Positions 34,309-43,817 of a stretch of 64,000 nucleotides of DNA are shown here, in pieces. The stretch lies in assembly GCF_041320275.1 (NCBI RefSeq), contig NZ_CP162023.1, forward strand, positions 2,480,001 through 2,544,000, given 5' to 3'. The position numbers were made by a program, and so were the translations under genes. Origin of the DNA: Mumia sp. Pv4-285 (lineage in GTDB: Bacteria > Actinomycetota > Actinomycetes > Propionibacteriales > Nocardioidaceae). The notes under the pieces are model-generated. The model saw only the letters and a program-made list of their open reading frames with translations, searched no databases and was not told where the DNA came from. Numbering within the stretch: the stretch's first letter is position 1; each line of letters opens with the position of its first letter.

Positions 34309-34324
34309 TCGAACACATGTTCGA
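34309..34324 (-). promoter_or_regulatory. LexA/SOS box
   Basis: TCGAACACATGTTCGA has perfect TCGAAC-N4-GTTCGA arms, the actinobacterial LexA consensus. It is 22 bp upstream of the GTG at 34287 and overlaps where the -35 of the TATCCT promoter (34295-34300, minus strand) should be. The divergent permease start at 34400 is 76 bp away, so the small gene is the likelier target. It is the only good match I found in the window. Confidence 0.85.
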
Positions 34325-34399
34325 CCAACGCCATGGTTCCTCTTGCAGGGCGCATCGCACGGCACCAGAGTGGACGTGAACGCCGACGAGAGGGTCACC

Positions 34400-35821
34400 A
34401 TGAGCGAGAGCGGCAGCGACACCGCGAGAACGGACCCCGACGGCCCGCCGGAGCTGCGGCGCTTCCTCACGCCGAAGCTGCTCCTGCTGTTCATCGTCGG
34501 CGACATCCTCGGCACGGGCGTCTACGCCCTGACGGGTCAGGTTGCCGCAGAGGTCGGGGGCGCCGCGTGGCTCCCGTTCCTCCTGGCGTTCGCCATCGCC
34601 ACGCTCACCGCCTTCTCCTACCTCGAGCTCGTCACGAAGTACCCGCAGGCGGCCGGCGCGGCGCTCTACACGCACAAGGCTTTCGGGATCCACTTCCTCA
34701 CTTTCCTCGTCGCGTTCGCGGTTCTGTCCTCAGGCATCACGTCGGCGTCGACAGCGTCCCGCGTCTTCTCACGCAGCCTCGACCAGGGGTTCGACCTGGG
34801 GCTGGGCGAGAACGGCATCCTGCTCGTGGCACTGCTCTTCATGCTGCTGCTCGCGGCGGTCAACCTACGGGGCGTCGCGCACGGCATCATGACGAACGTC
34901 GTCCTGACCCTCGTCGAGCTCACCGGCCTCCTGCTCGTCCTGTTCGTCGGCCTGTGGGCGATGTCGCAGGGCGACGCCGACTTCTCCCGCGTGGTCGCAT
35001 TCGACACGCCGGAGGACAAGAACGTCTTCCTCGCCGTGACGACGGCGACCTCGCTCGCGTTCTTCGCGATGGTGGGGTTCGAGGACTCCGTCAACATGGC
35101 GGAGGAGACCAAGGACCCGGTCTCGACGTTCCCCCGCATCATGCTGACCGGCCTGTCGATCACCGGCCTGATCTACGTGCTCGTCTCCATCACGGCGGTC
35201 GCGCTGGTACCCGTCGGCCAGCTCGCCGCGAGCGAGACGCCGTTGCTCACCGTCGTGGAGATCGGCGCCCCCGACCTGCCGATCGACGAGATCTATCCGT
35301 TCATCACGATGTTCGCGGTCGCGAACACCGCGCTGATCAACATGCTGATGGCGAGCCGCCTGCTGTACGGCATGGCGAAGCAGCACGTCCTCCCCGCGCC
35401 GCTCGCGCACGTCGGGCGCCGGAGCCAGACCCCCTGGGTCGCCATCCTCTTCACCACGCTGCTCGCGCTCGGCCTGATCACGTACGTGTTCAACGCCAGC
35501 GACGACGCCGTCACCGCGCTCGGGGGGACGACCGCGCTGCTGCTGCTCGGCGTGTTCACGATCGTCAACATCGCGGTGCTCGTGCTGCGCCGCGACCGTG
35601 TCGACACGAACCACTTCGTCGCGCCGACGATCATCCCGGTGATCGCCGGCATCACCTCGCTCTACCTGGTGACGCCGCTGTCCGGCCGCGATGCCGAGCA
35701 GTACGAGGTCGCGGGGCTGATGCTGGGCATCGGCGTCGTCCTGTGGGCGATCACGTGGGTCATCAACCGCGCCTTCTTCGGCGAGCGCACCTACGTGAAG
35801 GACCCCGCCGACCTCGAGTGA
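34400..35821 (+). CDS. APC-superfamily amino-acid permease
   Basis: A 473-residue transporter with about 12 transmembrane helices. The first helix motif FIVGDILGTGVYALTGQVA is the unwound substrate-binding GxG region of APC permeases, and FFAMVGFEDSVNMAEETKDP is the conserved helix 6 to 7 region. The ATG at 34400 has GAGAGG upstream and gives a normal cytoplasmic N-terminus. Substrate is an amino acid or amine by family. The stop codon lies in the loop of a hairpin at 35800-35835. Confidence 0.85.
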   Translation: MSESGSDTARTDPDGPPELRRFLTPKLLLLFIVGDILGTGVYALTGQVAAEVGGAAWLPFLLAFAIATLTAFSYLELVTKYPQAAGAALYTHKAFGIHFLTFLVAFAVLSSGITSASTASRVFSRSLDQGFDLGLGENGILLVALLFMLLLAAVNLRGVAHGIMTNVVLTLVELTGLLLVLFVGLWAMSQGDADFSRVVAFDTPEDKNVFLAVTTATSLAFFAMVGFEDSVNMAEETKDPVSTFPRIMLTGLSITGLIYVLVSITAVALVPVGQLAASETPLLTVVEIGAPDLPIDEIYPFITMFAVANTALINMLMASRLLYGMAKQHVLPAPLAHVGRRSQTPWVAILFTTLLALGLITYVFNASDDAVTALGGTTALLLLGVFTIVNIAVLVLRRDRVDTNHFVAPTIIPVIAGITSLYLVTPLSGRDAEQYEVAGLMLGIGVVLWAITWVINRAFFGERTYVKDPADLE

Positions 35822-35835
35822 GGTCGACGGGGTCC
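35800..35835 (+). terminator. Terminator hairpin overlapping the permease stop
   Basis: 15-bp arms at 35800-35814 and 35821-35835 with one mismatch and a 6-nt loop. The TGA at 35819-35821 spans loop and right arm. It separates the convergent permease and rpf genes. Confidence 0.6.
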
Positions 35836-35859
35836 GTCCGGTGCTGCGTCAGCGACGGA

Positions 35860-36475
<616 letters not shown>

Positions 36476-36547
36476 CGGCCCCGTGACCGGCCTTCCGGGG
36501 TAGATCTCGCTCGTGGGCGGGACTCGGCGTCGAGCAAGATCCCAGTC

Positions 36548-36575
36548 AGACTAACCCACCCAAACAAGACATCAA
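36548..36575 (-). promoter_or_regulatory. Candidate promoter for the riboswitch-rpf transcript
   Basis: On the minus strand TTGATG (36570-36575) and TAGTCT (36548-36553) are separated by 16 bp, a reasonable -35/-10 pair upstream of the riboswitch. Between here and the repeats at 36631 I see nothing else. Confidence 0.45.
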
Positions 36576-36630
36576 GGGATAGAAGCCGCTTGGGGTGAAA
36601 TAGCGCCCCCTCGACCGCGCTCGCTCCCGG

Positions 36631-36745
36631 CGCGGTGAGCCTGGTCCCACCGGCGACGCCTCGCGGTGAGCCTGGTCCCACCGGCGACGCCTCGCGGTGA
36701 GCCTGGTCCCACCGGCACGTGCCGCGGTGGGACCACGCTCACCGC
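36631..36745. repeat. Tandem 31-bp palindromic repeat, upstream of DUF559 gene
   Basis: A 31-bp unit containing GGTGAGCCTGGTCCCACC is repeated from 36631, 36662 and 36693; the first two copies are identical and the third diverges at its end. The third unit's arm (36694-36714) pairs with an inverted arm at 36725-36745, 21 bp with one mismatch, around a 10-nt loop. The same arm sequence recurs as a hairpin directly downstream of the gene at 37814. From 36746 to 36876 nothing is seen. Confidence 0.8.
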
Positions 36746-36876
36746 TCTCCGGACCTCAAGGCCCGCAGGCCACCCGCACGCCAGCTGCTCGTCCACACCC
36801 GCGCGGCCGAGGTAGGCGTCCACAGCAGGAGTACGAGACACGGCGGCTTCCGTGACGTCTCGCGTGTGATGGCGGG

Positions 36877-37821
36877 GTGCCCGCGCCGACGCCGATTCCC
36901 GACTCGCTCCTCCACGGCCCGTTCACCCGCGCAGAGGCGAAGCGCACCGGCCTTCCGTCGAAGGCCCTCCTCGGCAAGCGGTTCACGCGCGTCCATCCGC
37001 GGGTGTGGGTCCACGTCGACCACCCGATGTCGGACCTCGACCTCATCACCGCTGCGGCGCTCGCCGCACCGTCGTACGCGAAGCTCACCGATGCCGCGCG
37101 GCTCCGAGCCCTCGGCTACGACGATCTTCCGCTGCGTCCGATCTGCTTCGTGGTCCCGGACGACCACCATGTGGCGCTGGACGGAGTCCTCGTCCACCGG
37201 ACCAAGACCATGCCGCCGCTCGACGACGTCGGAGCGACGCCCGCCGCCGCGTTCATCGGGTGCTGCGCCGAGGAGCGGTTGATCGACCTGATCGCCGCCG
37301 GTGACTGGCTCGTCCGGCACGGCCATACCTCGATCGCCGCGATCGTCGAGCTCGCGGCACGCGACGACTGGCGGCCCGGCGCCGCACGAGCCCTCGAGGT
37401 CGCCCCTCAGCTGAATCCCCGCGCCCGGTCACCTCGGGAGTCCAAGCTGCGCGCCTACCTGGTCGCCGCGGGACTGCCCGTGCCGGAGGTGAACGTCGAG
37501 CTCGAGGTCGACGGCAGGATGCTCGGTTGCGTCGATCTCCTCTACCGCCGCTGGATGCTCGTCATCGAGTACGAGGGCCGACAGCACGCGGAGGACGACC
37601 ACCAGTTCAACGTGGACATCAGTCGGTACGAAGGGTTCCGCGACCGCCGCGTCACGTACGTCCAGGTCACCAACGGCCGGTTCGCGAACCCGCGCGCTCT
37701 TGTGATCCTCGTGCACCAGAAGCTGGTCGCGTGCGGCTACGACGGCCCAGCACCGTCGTTCGGCCAGCGGTGGCGTGACCTGATCGCTCCCGTCCCGGGC
37801 GCGCACGCACGGCGGCGGTGA
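36877..37821 (+). CDS. DUF559-type endonuclease-fold protein with AbiEi-like N-terminus
   Basis: A 314-residue protein in two parts. Residues 1 to about 90 resemble the winged-helix N-terminus of AbiEi-type proteins (GPFTRAEAKRTGL, RFTRVHPRVWVHVD). The C-terminal DUF559 domain (from about 190) has a Vsr/PD-(D/E)XK-like pattern: SPRESKLR, then VDLLYRRWMLVIEYEGRQH with the putative catalytic Asp and paired Glu. Such proteins are very abundant in this clade but their role is not established. GTG start without a clear ribosome site. Its stop lies inside a palindrome arm, and related palindromes lie upstream. A decayed relative is at 7552-7882. Confidence 0.7.
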   Translation: MPAPTPIPDSLLHGPFTRAEAKRTGLPSKALLGKRFTRVHPRVWVHVDHPMSDLDLITAAALAAPSYAKLTDAARLRALGYDDLPLRPICFVVPDDHHVALDGVLVHRTKTMPPLDDVGATPAAAFIGCCAEERLIDLIAAGDWLVRHGHTSIAAIVELAARDDWRPGAARALEVAPQLNPRARSPRESKLRAYLVAAGLPVPEVNVELEVDGRMLGCVDLLYRRWMLVIEYEGRQHAEDDHQFNVDISRYEGFRDRRVTYVQVTNGRFANPRALVILVHQKLVACGYDGPAPSFGQRWRDLIAPVPGAHARRR

Positions 37822-37867
37822 GCCAGGTCCCACCGAAACCACTTCGGGTGGGACCCAGCTCACCGCC
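37814..37867. repeat. Palindromic repeat downstream of DUF559 gene
   Basis: 21-bp arms at 37814-37834 and 37847-37867 with two central mismatches and a 12-nt loop. The left arm contains the TGA stop of the DUF559 gene (37819-37821). The arm sequence (GGTGAGC..GGTCCCACC) is the same as in the tandem repeats upstream of the gene. It may also end transcription. Confidence 0.8.
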
Positions 37868-37900
37868 GCATCGTGCAAGCGCTCGTGACTGCAGCCCGCG

Positions 37901-38914
37901 TCAGGTCTGCGGGATGTCCTCACGCTCGTCCGGGCGCTGCGGCGGCGGCTGGTTGCGCGTCTTCCACAGGCTCGCGGCCGCCGTGAACCCGAGGACCACG
38001 ATGATCACCGCGAGGCTCATCAGCGTCGGGATCTCCGGCACGTCCACGTGCTCGCCACCGTTGATGAACGGCAGCTCGTTGGTGTGGAGCGCGTGCAGGG
38101 TCAGCTTGATGCCGATGAACGCGAGGATCACGGACAGGCCGAGCGAGAGGTAGACCAGGCGCTGCAGCAGTCCGCCGAGCAGGAAGTAGAGCTGACGCAG
38201 ACCCATGAGGGCGAAGATGTTCGCCGTCAGGACCAGGTACGGCTCCTTGGTGATGCCGTAGATCGCCGGGATCGAGTCGAGCGCGAACAGCAGGTCCGTG
38301 CTGCCGAGCGCCAGGATCACCAGGAACATCGGCGTCAGGAACCGCTTGCCGTCGATGCGGATGGCCATCTTCATACCGTGGAACTCGTCGGTGACGCTGA
38401 AGTGGCGTTCGGCGAACCGGACGACCGCGTTGTCGCCGGCTTCCTCGTCGTCGTGGTTGCGGTAGCTCTTGACCAGGCCGTACGCGGTGTAGACGAGGAA
38501 CAGGCCGAAGATGTAGAAGACCCAGCTGAAGTTGTTGATCGCGGCAGCGCCGAGCCCGATGAAGATCGCACGGAAGATCAGCGCGAGGATGATGCCGATC
38601 ATCAGGGCTTCCTGCTGGTAGACCCTCGGCACCTTGAAGCTCGCCATGATGATGATGAAGATGAACAGGTTGTCCACCGAGAGGCTGTACTCGGTGAGCC
38701 AGCCGGTGAAGAACTCGAGACCGTACTGGCCGCCGTGGAAGCTCGAGACCCACACACCGAAGGCGATGGCCAGCCCGACGTACACCGAGAGGGCGAGGCC
38801 GGCCTCCTTCATGGAGGGCTCGTGCGGTCTGCGGGCGATCACGACGACATCGAAGAGGAGCACGGCGACGGTGACGCCGATCGTGATCCACCACTCGAGG
38901 GGTGTGACGTTCAT
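37901..38914 (-). CDS. TerC/Alx-family membrane protein (likely Mn2+ export)
   Basis: A 337-residue integral membrane protein of the TerC family with about nine helices. Paired acidic motifs (LSVDNLFIFIIIMASF and LALGSTDLLFALDSIPAIYG) are the intramembrane Asp sites of Alx/MntP-like exporters. A charged cytoplasmic loop (KSYRNHDDEEAGDN) splits the protein. The ATG at 38914 follows GGAGGAA by 9 nt; the frame extends upstream but that part has no membrane segments. A yybP-ykoY riboswitch precedes it, which implies manganese-induced expression and supports a role in manganese detoxification. Confidence 0.88.
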   Translation of the reverse strand: MNVTPLEWWITIGVTVAVLLFDVVVIARRPHEPSMKEAGLALSVYVGLAIAFGVWVSSFHGGQYGLEFFTGWLTEYSLSVDNLFIFIIIMASFKVPRVYQQEALMIGIILALIFRAIFIGLGAAAINNFSWVFYIFGLFLVYTAYGLVKSYRNHDDEEAGDNAVVRFAERHFSVTDEFHGMKMAIRIDGKRFLTPMFLVILALGSTDLLFALDSIPAIYGITKEPYLVLTANIFALMGLRQLYFLLGGLLQRLVYLSLGLSVILAFIGIKLTLHALHTNELPFINGGEHVDVPEIPTLMSLAVIIVVLGFTAAASLWKTRNQPPPQRPDEREDIPQT

Positions 38915-38950
38915 ACGGTGTAGTTCCTCCGGTCGGATCGGGTGTCTGAG

Positions 38951-39062
38951 CCGGAGGTCTCTTCCGCCGAGCAGGCATGCAGCACCTGGCACGACTCGAC
39001 GCGCCGGGCCGCAGCGGCAGCCGTGATGACGACAGGTCGACGAAAGGAATACTCCCCTCCGC
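38951..39062 (-). ncRNA. yybP-ykoY manganese riboswitch
   Basis: On the minus strand the closing stem CGGAGG (39056-39061) pairs with CCTCCG (38952-38957). Inside are the conserved L1 sequence GGGGAGTA and the L3 sequence GAGACCTCC, with a GTCGTCATCACGG segment between. This matches the yybP-ykoY aptamer, known to bind Mn2+ and to precede TerC/Alx genes. The ribosome site GGAGGAA follows about 20 nt downstream. Confidence 0.85.
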
Positions 39063-39115
39063 GCGCCATTCTGCCAGAGCGTGCACATGGCACCGGCACG
39101 CGAGATGCTCTCGGG

Positions 39116-40255
39116 GTGGTTGTGAAGCACCTCCGGCTGGTCGACAGGCCGGCAAGCGCGACAGCGCGCGACGCCCTGCTGAGACGCGGCAAGCGCATCG
39201 ACGTCGCGACCCTGCTCGACGACGCGGTGCTCCGCGCCCAGGAGACCGACGTGCCCGGACGCGCCGCCGTCTCGGGATTCACGTGGGAGCCTCACGACTC
39301 GGGCACCGAGCTCTGGTACCCGCAGGGCGTCACGACTTCCGCGGACGCCACAGGCAGCGGGGCCGCAGGCACGAGCGGCCGCAACGTCGTGGTCGTCAGC
39401 TGGTACGCCCATGAGGGCGCGCTCCGCAACGGCGCACGCCTCACGTTCGTCGATCTCGACACCCTCCACTACCGGCACGTCCTGCTCGTCCGCGCACGGC
39501 GTACGCCGTGGGGGGTCTGCATCCTGCCGGTGCCGATCCACGCCGGCGGCATCGCCTGGTACGGGCCGTACCTGTACGTCGCGGCCACGAGGGCAGGCGT
39601 GTACGTGTTCCGCGTGGAGGACCTGCTCGAGCTGCCCCCGCGCCGCCGTAAGGGTGTCGCTGGGCGGCTCGGGTACGACATGGTGCTACCCGTGCACCAC
39701 CGCCTCACGTCGCGTGGGCGCGACGCCGGCAGCCGCGTCCGCTACTCGTTCCTCTCGCTCGCGCACGGGCTCCCCGACACCGACTCGCCGCCCGCGCTGG
39801 TCGCCGGCGAGTACGGCGGTGTCGGCAAGACGCAACGGCTGTGGCGGTACGCGTTGGACCCCGAGACGCACCTCCCCCGGCGGGGCGCCGACGGGCACGC
39901 CACTCCGGACGAGCTGCATCCTGACCAGTCACCGCGGATGCAGGGAGCGACGGTCCTCGACGGCACCTGGTACGTGACGACGAGCCAAGGGCGCGGCAAC
40001 GCCGGCGATCTGCTGGTCGGCGAGCCGGGGGCGTTCCGGCGGCACAAGCGCGTCCTGCCCACGGGGTGCGAGGACATCGCCGCCTGGCCGCAGCGACGCC
40101 AGCTCTGGAGCGTGACGGAGTGGCCGTGGATGCGCTGGGTGTACGCGGTCGACGCCGACGCCTGGCCGGGTCCGGTCGCGCCTCCACCGGCCGAGCAGTC
40201 GGGCGCTCGGCCTATCCCGCCCCGGCCGCCTGCATCTGGCGCAGCTCCTTCTTGA
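39116..40255 (+). CDS. Conserved hypothetical protein (beta-propeller-like)
   Basis: A 379-residue protein with no recognised catalytic motif. It is soluble with no signal peptide. Repeating strand-rich segments ([83 protein letters not shown]) suggest a beta-propeller fold. The start is uncertain: GTG 39116 or 39122, with only a weak upstream GGGG. It is divergent from the TerC riboswitch, so its start region overlaps the TerC promoter area. Its last 44 bp overlap the 3' end of uvrB on the opposite strand. Confidence 0.6.
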   Translation: MVVKHLRLVDRPASATARDALLRRGKRIDVATLLDDAVLRAQETDVPGRAAVSGFTWEPHDSGTELWYPQGVTTSADATGSGAAGTSGRNVVVVSWYAHEGALRNGARLTFVDLDTLHYRHVLLVRARRTPWGVCILPVPIHAGGIAWYGPYLYVAATRAGVYVFRVEDLLELPPRRRKGVAGRLGYDMVLPVHHRLTSRGRDAGSRVRYSFLSLAHGLPDTDSPPALVAGEYGGVGKTQRLWRYALDPETHLPRRGADGHATPDELHPDQSPRMQGATVLDGTWYVTTSQGRGNAGDLLVGEPGAFRRHKRVLPTGCEDIAAWPQRRQLWSVTEWPWMRWVYAVDADAWPGPVAPPPAEQSGARPIPPRPPASGAAPS

Positions 40256-42320
40256 GCTCACCGATCTCGTCGCGCAGCCGCGCGGCCACCTCGAACTGGA
40301 GCTCCTCGGCGGCGGCGTGCATCTGTGTGTTGAGCTCCTGGATCAGCGCAGCGAGCTCGGAGGCCGCCATCGTCGACGTGTCGACGTGGGTGCCGTCGCC
40401 CGACGCGCCCACCAGCGGCACCGGGGACTTGCCACGCGACTGCGCCCGTCCGGAGCCCACGAGCTGCTCCAGGTCGGCGTCCTCGCGGGCCAGCATGTCG
40501 GTGATGTCGGCGATCTTCTTGCGCAGCGGCGTCGGGTTGATGCCGTGCTCGGTGTTGTATGCCACTTGGATCGCACGCCGTCGGTTGGTCTCGTCGATCG
40601 CCTGCTCCATCGACGGGGTCACCGAGTCCGCGTACATCACGACCTGGCCCGACACGTTGCGCGCCGCGCGGCCGATGGTCTGGATCAGCGAGCGGCCGGA
40701 CCGGAGGAAGCCCTCCTTGTCGGCGTCGAGGATCGCGACCAGGCTCACCTCGGGGAGGTCGAGGCCCTCGCGGAGCAGGTTGATGCCGACGAGGACGTCG
40801 TACTCGCCCATCCGCAGCTCGCTGAGGAGCTCGACCCGCCGCAGCGTGTCGACCTCGCTGTGGAGGTATCGGGTGCGGAGGCCCGCCTCCAGCAGGTAGT
40901 CGGTGAGATCCTCGGCCATCTTCTTGGTGAGCGTGGTGACCAAGACGCGCTCGTTGCGCTCGACCCGGCCACGGATCAGGTCGATCAGGTCGTCGATCTG
41001 GCCCTTCGTCGGCTTCACGATGACCTCGGGGTCGACCAGCCCAGTGGGGCGGATGATCTGCTCGACGATGTCGCTCGGGTCCTCGACCTTGGACATCTCG
41101 TACGGGCCGGGCGTCGCCGAGAGGTAGACGGTCTGGCCGATGCGCTGGAGGAACTCCTCCCACTTCAACGGGCGGTTGTCCATCGCGCTCGGGAGGCGGA
41201 AGCCGTGCTCGACGAGGGTCCGCTTGCGGGACATGTCGCCCTCGTACATGCCGCCGATCTGCGGGATCGTCACGTGCGACTCGTCGACCACGAGGAGGAA
41301 GTCCTCGGGGAAGTAGTCGAGAAGGCAGTTGGGAGCGGAGCCGGGCGGGCGTCCGTCCATGTGGAGGGAGTAGTTCTCGATGCCGGAGCAGGTGCCGACC
41401 TGGCGGATCATCTCGACGTCGTACGTGGTGCGCATCCGCAGCCGCTGAGCCTCCAGGAGCTTGCCCTGGCGCTCCAGCTCGGCGAGCCGCTCCTCGAGCT
41501 CCCGCTCGATGCTCTGCACGGCGGTCTCGAGCCGCTCCGGACCGACGGTGTAGTGCGTGGCCGCGCCGACGTACAGCTCCTGCTCGTCGCTGAGCACCTC
41601 GCCGGTGAGCGGATGCAGCGTCATCAGGCGCTCGATCTCGTCGCCGAAGAACTCCACCCGCACCGCGAGCTCCTGGTAGACGGGGAAGATCTCGAGCGTG
41701 TCGCCGCGGACCCGGAACGTGCCGCGCGTCGCGGCCAGGTCGTTGCGGGCGTACTGGGCCGTGACCAGGGTGCGCAACAGCTTGTCGCGGTCCATCTCGG
41801 AGCCGACCCTGAGGTGGATCATGCGGTTCATGTACTCCTCGGCGGAACCGAGGCCGTAGATGCACGAGACGGTCGCCACCACGATCACGTCGCGGCGGGT
41901 GAGGAGGTTCCAGGTGGCGGAGTGCCGCAGCCGCTCGACCTCCTCGTTGATGGAGGAGTCCTTCTCGATGTAGGTGTCGGTCTGGGGGACGTACGCCTCG
42001 GGCTGGTAGTAGTCGTAGTACGAGACGAAGTATTCGATGGCGTTGTCGGGGAACAGGTGCCGCAGCTCGTTGGCGAACTGCGCGGCGAGGGTCTTGTTGG
42101 GCTGCATCACGAGGATCGGACGCTGCACCTGCTCGGCCAGCCAGGCCACCGTCGCCGTCTTGCCCGTGCCGGTCGCACCCAGCAGGACCGTGTCGGTCTC
42201 TCCGCGCTGCACCCGCTCGGTGAGCTCCTTGATGGCCTGCGGCTGGTCGCCGCTCGGCTCGAAGTCGGAGACCACGTGCATCGGCGCGACCTGACGCTGG
42301 AGATCCTTGACGGAACGCAT
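40212..42320 (-). CDS. uvrB: Excinuclease ABC subunit B
   Basis: A 702-residue helicase-like core of nucleotide excision repair that receives damage from UvrA and recruits UvrC. Motifs are [14 protein letters not shown] (Walker A, near residue 48), [20 protein letters not shown] (damage-probing beta-hairpin), [19 protein letters not shown] (Walker B) and [16 protein letters not shown] (motif VI). The C-terminal UVR domain ([20 protein letters not shown]) contacts UvrC. The ATG at 42320 lies 7 nt after a TAGTCT box, so it is likely leaderless. No LexA box is seen. Confidence 0.98.
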   Translation of the reverse strand: MRSVKDLQRQVAPMHVVSDFEPSGDQPQAIKELTERVQRGETDTVLLGATGTGKTATVAWLAEQVQRPILVMQPNKTLAAQFANELRHLFPDNAIEYFVSYYDYYQPEAYVPQTDTYIEKDSSINEEVERLRHSATWNLLTRRDVIVVATVSCIYGLGSAEEYMNRMIHLRVGSEMDRDKLLRTLVTAQYARNDLAATRGTFRVRGDTLEIFPVYQELAVRVEFFGDEIERLMTLHPLTGEVLSDEQELYVGAATHYTVGPERLETAVQSIERELEERLAELERQGKLLEAQRLRMRTTYDVEMIRQVGTCSGIENYSLHMDGRPPGSAPNCLLDYFPEDFLLVVDESHVTIPQIGGMYEGDMSRKRTLVEHGFRLPSAMDNRPLKWEEFLQRIGQTVYLSATPGPYEMSKVEDPSDIVEQIIRPTGLVDPEVIVKPTKGQIDDLIDLIRGRVERNERVLVTTLTKKMAEDLTDYLLEAGLRTRYLHSEVDTLRRVELLSELRMGEYDVLVGINLLREGLDLPEVSLVAILDADKEGFLRSGRSLIQTIGRAARNVSGQVVMYADSVTPSMEQAIDETNRRRAIQVAYNTEHGINPTPLRKKIADITDMLAREDADLEQLVGSGRAQSRGKSPVPLVGASGDGTHVDTSTMAASELAALIQELNTQMHAAAEELQFEVAARLRDEIGELKKELRQMQAAGAG

Positions 42321-42327
42321 GTCTCCG

Positions 42328-42333
42328 AGACTA
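42328..42333 (-). promoter_or_regulatory. -10 box TAGTCT, leaderless start of uvrB
   Basis: TAGTCT on the minus strand is followed by 7 nt and the uvrB ATG. The CGGAGAC in between could act as a weak ribosome site only if transcription started further upstream. Confidence 0.5.
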
Positions 42334-42969
42334 CGGCGTGGGTCCGACAGAGTCCTTGCGTGCACGTCGGCGCAGGTATCCCGGCGCGAGCACGACCAGG
42401 CCGACGAGGGCGACGATGACGACACCGACGAGGACCGGGGAGATCGCGTTCACGTCATCGCTCGCGCCGTCGACAACCACGGCACCGTCGGCGGCGTCCG
42501 GGTCGGCGGCGGCCTCCGACTCCTCCACCGGCGTCGGGAACGCCCCGGTCGGGGTCGGCGACGCCGGACGGTAGGCCGAACGGTCGCTCGAGGCCGCCTC
42601 CAGCGCGTCGAGCACGGCGTCATCGACGGGTGCCGTGCCGCTGCAGACGCCCGACACGAGCGCCCCGTCGACGTCCTGGACGAAGAACACGTACTGCTGG
42701 TCCGTCGCGAGCTCAGGCGGGTCGTCGCCCATGTCCGGCTCCATGACCACGGGCGTCGTGCTCGGCACCTCGCCCTTGTAGACGTCGGTGACCGCGACGA
42801 CGACCGTGTCGTCGTCGGCCGCGCTGGTGGTCGGGGTCCCGACGAAGACCGCGTCGACACGCTCCAGCTGCGCCACGGGATCGATCTGCGCGCAGCTCGT
42901 CGCGCTGGCCGGAACGGCGGTCACGCCCACCGCGACCGCCACTGCGGCCATCATCGCCGACCTGCGCAT
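42331..42969 (-). CDS. Exported, membrane-anchored hypothetical protein
   Basis: A 212-residue protein with a signal peptide ([17 protein letters not shown] then PASATS), an extracytoplasmic domain and a C-terminal transmembrane anchor ([21 protein letters not shown]) followed by RRRARK. The mature start [22 protein letters not shown] resembles TIMP/NTR-like domains, with Cys in the first strand and in SGVCSG. The linker is Pro/Ala/Asp-rich. GGGAGG precedes the ATG. Function unknown. It ends next to the uvrB start, so uvrB's promoter sits inside its 3' end. Confidence 0.65.
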   Translation of the reverse strand: MRRSAMMAAVAVAVGVTAVPASATSCAQIDPVAQLERVDAVFVGTPTTSAADDDTVVVAVTDVYKGEVPSTTPVVMEPDMGDDPPELATDQQYVFFVQDVDGALVSGVCSGTAPVDDAVLDALEAASSDRSAYRPASPTPTGAFPTPVEESEAAADPDAADGAVVVDGASDDVNAISPVLVGVVIVALVGLVVLAPGYLRRRARKDSVGPTP

Positions 42970-43070
42970 CCGGGCCTCCCGTCGCTGGATGACGACGAAA
43001 TCCGCCGTGCGTGCCTACGGTACTCGCCCCAAGTCGCCTCCGAGGTGGTGTCGCTCCCCAGGAAAACGCA

Positions 43071-43089
43071 CCGAAGCCCTAGACTTCGG
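43071..43089 (+). promoter_or_regulatory. tetR promoter with inverted repeat
   Basis: CCGAAG and CTTCGG (43071-43076, 43084-43089) flank a 7-nt spacer containing TAGACT (43080-43085), which ends 6 nt before the GTG start. The repeat covers the -10, so it is a natural autoregulatory operator for the TetR protein. The gene has no ribosome site and is probably leaderless. Confidence 0.5.
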
Positions 43090-43091
43090 AT

Positions 43092-43793
43092 GTGGGAGAA
43101 GAGAACGCCGAAGCAGCCGAACCACGGACGCTCCGCGGAGCAAGGGCCACCGCCGCCCGCCGTCGCGCCCGCGAGGACGAGATCATCCGCGCGACGCGCA
43201 CGCTGTTCGACACGGTCGGCCTGCGGGATGCGCAGATCGAGGACATCGCCCAGGCGGTCGGCATCAACCGCGCGATCATCTACCGCCACTTCTCCGGCAA
43301 GGAGGAGTTGTTCGCGGTCACGCTGATCGGATACCTCGACGAGCTCGCCGAGGTCATGCGGGCGGCCGACGACGAGAACGCCACCCCGACGGAGCGGCTC
43401 GAGAACGTCGCCGAGGCCTTTCTCGACCGCGGCCACGAGTATCCAGCGTTCGTCGACTGCGCCCTCGACCTGCTGAGCAAGTCGGCCGAGGAGCTGTTCG
43501 AGAGCGTGTCCGAGGGGGCGATGATCCGGTTGGGCCGCGGCATGCTCGGCCCGCTGGGCGCGCTCGCCCACGTGCTGGAGGCCGGCAACAAGTCGGGCGA
43601 CTTCCACGTCGAGGACCCGTTCATGCTCGCCAACATGCTCTACACGCAGTCGCTCGGCGCGCTCCAGTTCGCACGCAACCAGCTGCTGGTCAGCGAGGGG
43701 GCGCCCGGCGTCCCCGCCGTACGGCGCGTGCCGTGGGAGGCCGTCAAGCGCCACACGATCCGCGCGGCGCACGCGATGGCGGTCGCTGACTGA
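43092..43793 (+). CDS. TetR-family transcriptional regulator
   Basis: A 233-residue regulator. The N-terminal HTH (REDEIIRATRTLFDTVG, then IEDIAQAVGINRAIIYRHF) is standard TetR; the helical C-terminal domain (residues about 85-225) binds an unknown ligand. It is convergent with the thiolase gene of a fatty-acid cluster, so it may respond to acyl-CoA and control that cluster. That is inference from context. GTG start with a TAGACT box 6 nt upstream. Confidence 0.88.
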   Translation: MGEENAEAAEPRTLRGARATAARRRAREDEIIRATRTLFDTVGLRDAQIEDIAQAVGINRAIIYRHFSGKEELFAVTLIGYLDELAEVMRAADDENATPTERLENVAEAFLDRGHEYPAFVDCALDLLSKSAEELFESVSEGAMIRLGRGMLGPLGALAHVLEAGNKSGDFHVEDPFMLANMLYTQSLGALQFARNQLLVSEGAPGVPAVRRVPWEAVKRHTIRAAHAMAVAD

Positions 43794-43817
43794 CGCCCGC
43801 GACCGCCCCGCCGGTCG

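Noticed and set aside
36631-36745. Possible CRISPR array
   Set aside because: The units are tandem copies without variable spacers, and only three are present. No cas gene is nearby.
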